From Pictodentalium vernedei (taxonomy: Eukaryota; Mollusca; Scaphopoda; Dentaliida; Dentaliidae), in contig CM062296.1 in assembly GCA_031216915.1 (NCBI GenBank), forward strand, positions 668,378,753 through 668,442,752: a stretch of 64,000 nucleotides of DNA. Reading direction: 5' to 3'. Of the stretch, positions 53,865 to 62,318 are shown piece by piece. The notes beneath the pieces were generated by a model. It did not search any database, was not told where the DNA came from, and saw nothing but the letters and a program-made list of their open reading frames with translations. Positions within the stretch are counted from its first letter, which is position 1. Each line of letters begins with the position of its first letter. Made by a program: the position numbers and the translations under genes.

Positions 53865-54430
53865 GATGAGGTTAATTCAATGATTTTCAAGAATCTTTAC
53901 AAGCCATCTTCAAGGGCATTTTCATCAATTTCTTACAATATTTCAAGCAATATGTTTATAGGTTTGAATACTTGCTTAGTTATTGGTCTTTAAGGTCACT
54001 TTCCACATCTTTGGTGGCAACATAGGAATGAAATCAAGTTTAGCAAATTGTTTATCCCTATGCTATCCACTTTAGAGGACTTCCACCTCAGGCATTGGTT
54101 CTGGGTCCTATTTTATCAGACAAGCAGAACTTGTTTACTGCTGTAAAGAAGAACTGCTCCACTTTCCAGGGTTACCACAGGAGTTACCATATCCTATTCC
54201 ATCAATAAAACAGAACTTGTTTACCACAGTATCCAAGTAAGTTTACTTTCGTGGACCACCACATAAAAGAATAATTTCCATACATGTTCGGGCTTCTACT
54301 AAATGCGTTCTACATTGGCCTAACTGGCAAAATGATAAATTACTTATCAAAGCTGATTTGTAACATGAACATCTCTTTCAGAGATACAGCTTCCAGTGAT
54401 TGGGGCAAAGTTTATCAAGAACTTATCCTA
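53865..54430. repeat. SINE-like repeat 2, third copy, plus unassigned flanks
   Basis: ATCCACTTTAGAGGACTTCC, TTGGTTCTGGGTCCTATTTT and CTGCTCCACTTTCCAGGGTT (54062-54180) match the copies at 10.9 and 23.5 kb. The 95-codon ORF at 54284 runs into Q block 3 and has no domain. Confidence 0.4.
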
Positions 54431-56316
54431 AATGAAAGTGTCAATGACACTGTAGCTCAACTTGTTAATATGTGCCACAGCAGTGACAAACATCTAGGTA
54501 ATGACCTGATAACAAAGGTATATATAAAGTATTGTAACGGTCTGTACATAAATACTGACCGTAGCCTGTAACAAATGTATAGGTAAAGTATTGTAAAGGT
54601 GGGTGACAGTCAGATGCTAAACTGGAAAAGAAATCTTTGAGTCCCAGAGTGGGTCTCACTGAACCCCAAAATATTTGTTCTCATAGCACAGTGATAACAA
54701 AGGCACCCCAAAACACACTCGTTCCTGTCCCAAGATGAAAACAAAGGTACCCAAGAAGTTTCGTGATGATCAGTTCATAAATACAAGCTGTATAGAAGTT
54801 GTGTCAAAAAACTGATTGGACCTAATTTCGGTACAAAATGGCTACTGGCAGCCATCTTTAATTTTGGACCACACCCAGAAACACTCGTTCTCGTCCCAAG
54901 GTGATAACAAAGGTACCGACGACATTTTGTGAAGATCGGTTGATAAATACAGCCTCTAGCCCGAACCGTATTGACATGTGCACTTACAGTGTATAAGTAG
55001 GACTGAATAAATCAAAGTTCTTCTAATTTGCATAATTTCTGCACAAGAAAAAAATCCGTACTATATGTGATGTATTCCATGTTACAAAGCATTCATACAA
55101 AAATTTATTCAAATCAGAACTTTCATACAGAAGTTCTGTACAAAAGGCTGACTGCACTATTTTTGGTACAAAATGTCTGTGGTGGCCATCCTGAATTTCA
55201 GACCACACCCAAAAACACGCGTTCTCATCCCACAGTGATAACAAAGGTACCCAAGAAGTTTCGTAAAGATCGGTTCATAAATACGGCCTCTAGCCTGAGC
55301 CATTTAGAAGTTGTGTACAAAAAACTGATTAGACCTAATTTCGGTACAAAATGGCTACTGGCAGCCATCTTGAATTTTGGACCGCACCCAGAAACGCTCG
55401 TTCTCATCCCAAGGTGATAACAAAGGTACCCAAGAAATTTTGTGAAGATCGGTTCATAAATACAGACTCTAGCCCGAGCCGTATTGACATGTGTACCTAC
55501 TGTGTGTAAGCAGCACTTAAAAAATCAAAGTTCATCTAATTTGCCTAATTTCTGCACGAGAAAAAAACCCGTATTATATGTGATGTATCCCATGGTACTA
55601 AACATTCACACAAAAAATTATTCAAATCAGCGCTTTCATATGGAAGTTCTGTGCAAAAATCTGATTGCACCTAATTTTGTACAAAATGGCTGCCATCGGC
55701 CATCTTGAATTTTGGACCGGACCCCAAAACACTCGTTCTTGTCCCACAGTGATACCAAAGGTACCCAAGAAGTTTCGTAAAGATCGGTTCATAAATACAG
55801 CCTCTAGCCCGAGCCGTATTGGCATTTGCACTTACAGTGCTGAAAGTAACACTAAATACATCAAAGTTAGTCTAATTTGCATAATTTACGCACGAGAAAA
55901 AAACCCGTATTATATGTGATGTATCCCATGGTACTGAACATTCAAACAAAATATTATTCAAATCAGCGCTTTCATATGGAAGTTCTGCGCAAAAATCTGA
56001 TTGCATGTAATTTTGTACAAAATGGCTGCCAGCGGCCAACTTGAATTTTGGATCGGACCCCAAAACACTCGTTCTCGTCCCACGGTCATTACAAAGGTAC
56101 CCAAGAAGTTTCATAAAGATTGGTTGATAAATACGGCCTCTAGCCCAAGCCGTATTGAATTGTTGACGGATAGGTGGACAGACGGCCAGACGGACAAATG
56201 GACAGACAGCCAGACGGACAAATGGCCAGACAGCCAGACGGACAAATGGCCAGACGGATGACAGACGACTGGCCATGGCATAAGCTCAAATTTGGCTTCG
56301 CCAAAGTTGAGCTAAA
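54431..56316 (+). mobile_element. Q block 3, complete with microsatellite and terminal hairpin
   Basis: Starts AATGAAAGTGTCAATGACAC like the other Q blocks, with about four full or partial units. It ends with a GGACAGACGGCCAGACGGAC run (56163-56262) and the hairpin AAGCTCAAATTTGGC...GCCAAAGTTGAGCTAAAAAT. The head AGCTCAACTTG is the complement of the tail AAGTTGAGCT. No coding capacity. Confidence 0.75.
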
Positions 56317-56366
56317 AATCATTTTGTTACAATTTATTGGAGAGTGCCAACAGCACTTCCTAGTTG
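56317..56366. repeat. Family F fragment
   Basis: TTGTTACAATTTATTGGAGA and GTGCC, the first arm of an F central hairpin. Confidence 0.4.
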
Positions 56367-56374
56367 ATCCCAGC

Positions 56375-56616
56375 CAGGTCTGAAAATAAGCAGTCTGACA
56401 TTTGCAAAATGAGGTCCCCGAGAGTGAATTTGATGATGCTATCCCATACAGTAGGCCAATTTATCCTCTGGGTCCCTCTTTCTGTTTAGTTTTGAGACCC
56501 TGATTCAGATTGAGGTTCACATAGGGTAAATTTAGTGATGCTACCCAGTAGCATCGCTAAATTCCCCCCCTGGGGACCTCATTTTGCAAATGTCAGTCTG
56601 CTTATTTTCTGGCTTG
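56375..56616. mobile_element. Family H hAT-like MITE (H4)
   Basis: Ends CAGGTCTGAAAATAAGCAG and CTGCTTATTTTCTGGCTTG; exact 8-bp duplication ATCCCAGC at 56367-56374 and 56617-56624. Confidence 0.9.
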
Positions 56617-56624
56617 ATCCCAGC

Positions 56625-57330
56625 AGTGACTTCCAGAACATTTCACTGCAGAACTGGCAAGGTTTCCAGCACACTTACATAGCTCAAGCTTTCAGCACCT
56701 TTCATTCAATGGATACTTAACAGTGGCTTCCAGTTCTATTCAGTAGAACCCTGTAAGTTGATTCCACACCTCTTTTCAGAAGACCCTTGACAGTGGCTCT
56801 CATTGCCGTTCAGTAAAACCATGACAGTGCCCTTCTAGCACTTTTCATCAGAGACCTGACAGTTGCTCCCACCACTTATCCCTGACAAAAGTCATAATGG
56901 TTTCAAATACTTTTCAAATGAGCCCTTAGAGTGGCTTTTAGCACTTTTCTGTAAACTCCTGAGTGGCTTCCACTGCTTCTCAGCACTTTTCTACAGAGTC
57001 CCAACAGAGGCTTTTAGCACTTTTATATCGAGTCCCGACAAGGCTTCCAGCACTTTTCTACAGTCCCGACAGAGGCTTGCAGCACTATTCAAGAGAGCCT
57101 TTACAATGACTTCCAGGACATTTCAAGGCAGTCTTGATCATGGCTTCACCACTTTTCATTAAAGCTCGGACACTTTCATCTACCACTTTTCAGTTCAGCC
57201 CTAACAGTACCTTTAAACACCACTTTTCAGTGTACAGCCCTGACAGTGACCTAAAACACTATTCAATAGAGCCCTGGGTGGTTTTCCACACTTTTCAGTA
57301 GATCTGAGCATCTTTGACAGTGGCTAATTA
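56625..57330 (+). repeat. Degenerate minisatellite, ACAGTGGCTTCCAGCACTTT units
   Basis: A loose repeat of about 45 bp: CAGTGGCTTCCAGCACTTTT, CAGTAGAGCCCTGA and variants, roughly 14 units with heavy divergence. A further patch is at 58395-58610. The ORF across it is a by-product. Confidence 0.7.
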
Positions 57331-57477
57331 GTCACAAATAGAAAAGTGTCTCAACTTCCATGATCTTGGTGGGTGGGGGTTGGGGGTGGGGGGTTATAAA
57401 TAAATAATGCTCAACAAACAAAAATTTCTCAAAGGTTTTCAATTGTCTGATGCCTAGGAATACTAGCTGGTTCCTTT
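57331..57477. other. Short unassigned segment
   Basis: G-rich run GGGTGGGGGTTGGGGGTGGG at 57372-57391. Confidence 0.4.
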
Positions 57478-57686
57478 TCAACCTTTTACCTAAAACAAAA
57501 AGCAGACGACACCTGCAAATAAAATTCTTGAATAGCTAATTGTTTTGACTTTCTGCATCAAAACCACAGCTTATGACCCTCATGTCATAAGCTATGGTTT
57601 TGAGACAAAAAAATAATGAAAATTGAATGGTGATTTTTGCGAATAGTGCTGGCCGGTTTTGGCTATTACATTGGGTAAAGGGTTAA
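57478..57686. mobile_element. Family A MITE, shortened core
   Basis: Left TCAACCTTTTACCTAAAAC, right ATTGGGTAAAGGGTTAA (57683-57686). The centre is reduced to CAGCTTATGACCCTCATG and TCATAAGCTATGG. Confidence 0.7.
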
Positions 57687-58119
57687 AGAATATACTTTGA
57701 TGTCTAAAAAATGATTATGCTGATGATATGCATATGCAGCAATACAACATAGTTTATTTATTGTTGACAAAAGAAAGACTCTGAGATTGGAAAGCTGATG
57801 TTACTAGTTTTCAGGCTAGGGTTTCATTTAATATTTGATGATGTGAAAGCTGTTACACTATGAATAGAGTCACAGTGTAACAGCTTTCAAATCATTATCT
57901 GGTGGACCGTGGAGCATTAAATTACTTTTTAAAGGTAATTTGTAACATTAGTACTTTTTTTCAAAGATACAATACTGCCAGAAAGGGAAGCCTTAGTTTA
58001 GCAATATTTTGTCCATAAATAATTGTTTTGTTACTATTTATTGGAGAGTGCTTGTCAACACTCTCCAATAAAATGTAACAATACAATTTTATATGAACAT
58101 TTCTTTATCTACTGCTGCA
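57687..58119. other. Hairpin and family F fragment
   Basis: GAAAGCTGTTACACTATGAA / GTCACAGTGTAACAGCTTTC (57846-57890) is a clear hairpin. TTTATTGGAGAGTGCTTGTC / AACACTCTCCAATAAAATGT (58033-58076) is a family F central hairpin. Confidence 0.6.
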
Positions 58120-58364
58120 CAGGCCTGAAAATAAGCAGTCTGACATTTGCAGAATGAGGTCCCCAGAGGGTGAATTTAATGATGCTATCTTATACAGTGG
58201 GCAAATTTATCCTCTGGGCGCCTCTTTCTGTTTAGTTCCAATTCAGATTGAGGTTCCCAGAGGGTAAATTTAGTGATGCTACCCTGCTATGCAGGGTAGC
58301 ATCACTAAATTCACCCTCTGGGGACCTCATTTTGCAGATTACAGTCTGCTTATTTTCTGGCTTG
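58120..58364. mobile_element. Family H hAT-like MITE (H5)
   Basis: Ends CAGGCCTGAAAATAAGCAG and CTGCTTATTTTCTGGCTTG; exact 8-bp duplication CTGCTGCA at 58112-58119 and 58365-58372. Inside palindrome GATGCTACCCTGC/GCAGGGTAGCATC. Confidence 0.9.
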
Positions 58365-59132
58365 CTGCTGCACAAACGGCAAGCTAGTGCACACAGTGTA
58401 AAGCCACTTGTGGCTTTCAGCACTTTCCAGTAGGGTCCTGATAGTGGCTTCTAGCACTCTAACAGTTAAACGTCATTGATGGGAGAAGTTACTGCAATAA
58501 TTAACTTGGACACAATCTTAGTGGAGGCAGACTGAGTTGCAATGTTTTTAGCCTACATTCCAATAATCCAGCTGCATAGAATAGATCTCTGACAGTGGCT
58601 TCCAGCAAAAAAACAGTCAACTAAAAGTTGGATAGTGTAGTTCCCAAACAAGTAATCTTCTAATAAAAAGAACCCAAATCCTTCTCTTTTTATGACAAGT
58701 GGAAATCCAAGATAAAAATCCATCAAACAAAGTCACTAAACACATTTACTTCAGCTGAATATCAGCGAAATTTCTGAAGTTAAAGGGAAATCTATCCTTT
58801 TTATAATGTCCATGCCCTTGAAACAGTGCAGAAATAATTATCTTCTTTGATAATACTAAAAAGCAATAATACAAAAATGTTATCTTCAAATTATTCAAAG
58901 AAAAAAATCTCTGCTTTGTGTTCATAATATCATCAATTTGATCTTAATTAATGGTATATTTCCCGAGCCCTGACATCAAATTGTACTCTCTGAAAACTTG
59001 TAATATTTTCCGAAAATTAACTCATGTCAATATTTATATATCAGTTTGCTATCACTACATACATGGAATGTCAATATTTCACATAGAATATTTGAATTAT
59101 TTTTTACCCTAATAGCCTCATTCTGACAGGTT
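58365..59132. other. Minisatellite patch and unassigned sequence
   Basis: GGCTTTCAGCACTTTCCAGT and GTGGCTTCTAGCACTC (58412-58465), and GTGGCTTCCAGC near 58595, belong to the 56.6-kb minisatellite. The rest is unassigned. Confidence 0.4.
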
Positions 59133-59395
59133 CACCCTTTACCTAACAAACCTACTAATTTCTACCAAGATCCAATACTATAAAACGTTTACAATTGTAT
59201 TTTCTAGAATTGTATTTTCAACCTATTAATATAACTGACTAAAATGATTTATTAACATTTTAAAAGATATGCCAATTTGCCAACTGGCATCTTTGAAAAT
59301 GCTAATGGTTCATTTCAACCCATTTAAAGTCATAACAAGAAAATACAATTCTAGAAAATACAATTGTAAAAGTTTTATAGTATTGGACCCAGACC
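59133..59395. mobile_element. Possible CCCTTTACC-type element with a new palindrome
   Basis: TTCACCCTTTACCTAACAAA at the left. TCCAATACTATAAAACGTTT, ACAATTGTATTTTCTAG (from 59170) and the inverted return ending TATAGTATTGGA (to about 59386) are long arms. The right CCCTTTACC end is not found. Confidence 0.5.
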
Positions 59396-59842
59396 TTAAA
59401 ATTGGTCATGGTTTGTGATAATCGACTGTGATTCGTGCGAATTGCATCAGCAAGAATCAATTTTTAGTTCTTACATAATTTGTAATTTGAGAATACTGTG
59501 TTGTGAGTGCAACCAGAAAATATTCTATAGTAACTAAAAAACAAACTCCATATTCAAAAAGACAATCTATAGAATAAGGGCCTGGTTCCAAGTTTCTTGT
59601 CTTACTGTACATAATTGTAGAACACATGTACCAACACACAGGCTTTTGGTGGTCTTGCTGATGGAAGTTACAGTACCCTGGCAGTGGTTTCCAGTGAAGT
59701 TTTGACTGCCTGGATAGACAACCAAGACTTCAGTAGAAACCACTTCTAACATGCAGAGTCAAATGTTACCTAATTATGAAGGAGCAAAAAAAAAAAAAAC
59801 AAGTAGAATTCTCTACGCCTTTAAGGTGCTATATAAGTAAGG
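59396..59842. other. Unassigned sequence left of the DIRS element
   Basis: No exon is recognised. A small inverted pair, CTGGCAGTGGTTTCCAGTGA and GTAGAAACCACTTC, is at 59679-59747. A TATATAA-like GCTATATAAGTAAG lies at 59828, just outside the DIRS end. Confidence 0.35.
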
Positions 59843-60192
59843 GAAATTAAAATTTTTTAGTAAATTTTGTTTCTTAACATACCTACCACAATTGTTTACA
59901 ATTGGCTGTAACATAAGTGCAAGCCCTACTTCGGAACTAACTCAAGCTTTTAGAATCTTTTCCAAACGAGTTGGAAAAGTACTAGAGTGCAAAAGCACGA
60001 AAAAGATCGAAAAAAGGGTCGAGCGAGACCAGCACTCGAAATTACAGGTACTCTCTCTGCACACCTCTTGCGTTTACCGAGCGCATGCGCAACAAACCGT
60101 GACGTCAATTCCGTATTTCCGCCAACGAGAAGTTTGTGATTTAGCGGGGAGGCATCGATATCAAAGATATCCCCAAGGAGGGTGGGCCTCCG
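59843..60192 (-). repeat. Right terminal repeat of the DIRS element
   Basis: Outer 57 bp (59843-59899) are perfectly inverted in 60193-60249. The inner portion contains TGACGTCA (a CRE-like site, at about 60101) and a GC-rich stretch to CCTCCGG. In DIRS elements such repeats carry the promoter (known for the group; its use here is inference). Confidence 0.65.
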
Positions 60193-60290
60193 GTAAACAA
60201 TTGTGGTAGGTATGTTAAGAAACAAAATTTACTAAAAAATTTTAATTTCTTTTCAACCTACTCACAATTGTTTACAATTGGCTGAATAAA
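60193..60290 (-). repeat. Internal complementary region of the DIRS element
   Basis: 60193-60249 is the exact reverse complement of the outer end 59843-59899. The adjoining 60254-60285 (CCTACTCACAATTGTTTACA...) repeats the end in direct orientation with changes. A region matching both element ends tip to tip is what DIRS elements use to template circle closure. Confidence 0.7.
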
Positions 60291-60446
60291 CAATAGGAGG
60301 AGGTGAATCACATAACCAATACCAACAAGAGTAGCAGAACGAAAGCAAGGATGGCAGAGAACAAAAACTAAAACCTGTAATGAAGAAAGAGAGAAGGCAC
60401 CTGAAAAGAACAAGGCTGAGAGAAGCGCAACCTCGACAAAAACAAT
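60291..60446 (-). other. 3' untranslated spacer of the DIRS element
   Basis: Lies between the recombinase stop and the internal complementary region. Purine-rich on the plus strand (AAGAAAGAGAGAAGG). No further motif is recognised. Confidence 0.5.
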
Positions 60447-62309
60447 TTAACGAGGGTGCACCACAGCCTGAGCAGCCACGAGAGGGCCTAAAGAATAAAG
60501 GTCCTCAGATTGCTGCTGAAGGTGGCGGAGATAAAAAGAGGAGAAGGTAGAAGCATTCCTCCAGTAAGCCGCATTCATAACATCACGGAGCGAAACAGAA
60601 TTGGAGAACGCCCAGGATGTAGAAATGGCACGAACCTCGTGAGCATTAAGCCGGTTCGAAACAAGATCCGATGCAGACAAGCGAGAATAAGCCAGCTTGA
60701 TTGCAAGACAGATCCACCTGGAAATAGAATGGGAAGAGATAGACTGCCACTTAGGAATGAGAGACAGAAAAAATCTCTTCCGATCCCTCCTAATGAACTG
60801 AGTGCGAGTAATGTAAGTCTTGACCGCACGAACAGGACAAAGAAGAGGCCTCCGTCCATCTACAGCAGGGAGAGCCCGAATGCAGATGGGAGGAGGTACC
60901 GAATCGGGGAGTTGATTCTTAGCCAGAAAAGAGCAATCAGTAGTGAATGTGACACTGTTAGCCTCATTTCGGAAGAAGGCAGAATCAACAGATAGCGCAT
61001 GAAGCTCACTGACTCGACGAGCAGAAGCAAACGCTAGAAGAAAAGCCGTCTTATAGGTGAGAAAACGCATGTCGGTCTCAGATAAAGGCTCGAAAGGCGT
61101 CCCCTCCAAACAGTGCAACACCCATGCCAAGTTCCACTTGGGTGTAAGACGCAAAACTCGAGGCCTCTTCAAAGAAAAGTGCCGAATAAGTTTGGAGAGG
61201 AAAAGATTACGACCGATACACCGCTTTCCCACATAAGAGAAAGTATCAGACAGCATAGACCGATAGCCCTTAATCGTAATAGGCTGGAGGCCCTTGGAGT
61301 CAAAAAGAAAAACCAGAAAATCCGCAATTTGAGCGATAGACGGATCACGGTAATTCACATTGTGATCTGAACACCAGCGGCAGAAAACCTTCCACTTGGC
61401 GGCATAAGTCATTCCAGTGGAAGGTCGCCGCGATGCAGAAATGCACTCCACTGATCGTCTCGAAAAAACCTCTACGTCGGAGACTGGACCTGATAAAAGA
61501 CAGGCGTGAAGGGACAGGCTCGCCAGGTTGTTGTGATACTTCCTGGGACGACCCTGTGAAAGAAGATCGCGACGTAGAGGTAGACGAATCGGTCGATCGG
61601 CCAATAGAGGCCGCAGCAGATTGATCCACACCCTCTGTGGAGACAGGGGTGTGATCAGAATGATCCTGCAACTGCAAGCACGAATCTTCGCTAAAACTTG
61701 AGGAAGAATCGGTGCAGGAGGAAAGGCATAGCCGACCCAGCCTGTCCAGTCCAGAGACAGAGCGTCTACTGCAAATGCCAGAGGATCTGGACAAGGGGAG
61801 ACAAAAGTCTCTACCTGATGATTCCAGCGAGTAGCGAAAAGGTCGACCTGAGGACGACCCCACTGCTCGCAAATCGCCTGAAACACCGACCGATGTAGCA
61901 TCCATTCGGTTGGAAGGACACTGTCGCGTCGGGACAGGGAGTCTGCTAGGACGTTGAGACGCCCGGGAATGTGTCGAATGGACACCCGAGCGTTCACATC
62001 CCGTGCCAACAGAAGAAGATCCCGAGACAGCCGATACATAGGAATCGAATGAGTGCCTCCCTGATTCCGTATGTAGGCCACTACTGTCGAATTGTCCGAA
62101 AGAAGTAGGACAACATGGTCCGACAGATGAGGGATCCAAAGCCGAAAACTCAACAGAAGAGCAAGGAGCTCCTTCTGGTTGATATGAAGGCCCACCTGCT
62201 CGCTGTCCCACTCTCCGTGAGTAGACAGACCGAGAGGGTCCAACGTCGCACCCCAGCCCCGATCGCTGGCATCCGCAGTAAGGATGCGATCGGCCAAAGG
62301 AAGATCCAA
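60447..62309 (-). CDS. DIRS pol, RNase H plus tyrosine recombinase
   Basis: 620 codons. RNase H occupies about residues 8-130: LTADASDRGWGA gives the first Asp (13), KELLAL the Glu (47), LLLSDNSTV the second Asp (72), and HIPGRLNVLADSLSR the His/Asp pair (113, 123). A middle region (about 135-245; VDLFATRWN, YAFPP) is typical of DIRS pol and sits where other members carry a methyltransferase-like domain. The tyrosine recombinase follows (about 290-600): SARRVSELHAL has the first catalytic Arg (near 431), HEVR is the His-x-x-Arg box (557-560), and SFYLRHL has the nucleophilic Tyr (593). All key residues are present. The protein would cut and join a circular cDNA into the genome. There is no ATG: the frame opens right after a single TAG (62319-62321) that follows the reverse-transcriptase ORF in the same frame, so both are one pol reading frame broken once. 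Confidence 0.9.
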   Translation of the reverse strand: MDLPLADRILTADASDRGWGATLDPLGLSTHGEWDSEQVGLHINQKELLALLLSFRLWIPHLSDHVVLLLSDNSTVVAYIRNQGGTHSIPMYRLSRDLLLLARDVNARVSIRHIPGRLNVLADSLSRRDSVLPTEWMLHRSVFQAICEQWGRPQVDLFATRWNHQVETFVSPCPDPLAFAVDALSLDWTGWVGYAFPPAPILPQVLAKIRACSCRIILITPLSPQRVWINLLRPLLADRPIRLPLRRDLLSQGRPRKYHNNLASLSLHACLLSGPVSDVEVFSRRSVECISASRRPSTGMTYAAKWKVFCRWCSDHNVNYRDPSIAQIADFLVFLFDSKGLQPITIKGYRSMLSDTFSYVGKRCIGRNLFLSKLIRHFSLKRPRVLRLTPKWNLAWVLHCLEGTPFEPLSETDMRFLTYKTAFLLAFASARRVSELHALSVDSAFFRNEANSVTFTTDCSFLAKNQLPDSVPPPICIRALPAVDGRRPLLCPVRAVKTYITRTQFIRRDRKRFFLSLIPKWQSISSHSISRWICLAIKLAYSRLSASDLVSNRLNAHEVRAISTSWAFSNSVSLRDVMNAAYWRNASTFSSFYLRHLQQQSEDLYSLGPLVAAQAVVHPR

Positions 62310-62318
62310 TGGAACACC

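Noticed and set aside
49359..55917. Minus- and plus-strand ORFs of 60-134 codons in the Q blocks
   Set aside because: Near-identical peptides recur in every unit and come from the 336-bp repeat; no domain and no splice signals.
56140..56383. ORFs with repeated Asp/Gly or Cys/Pro patterns
   Set aside because: They are translations of the GACGGACA-type microsatellite of Q3.
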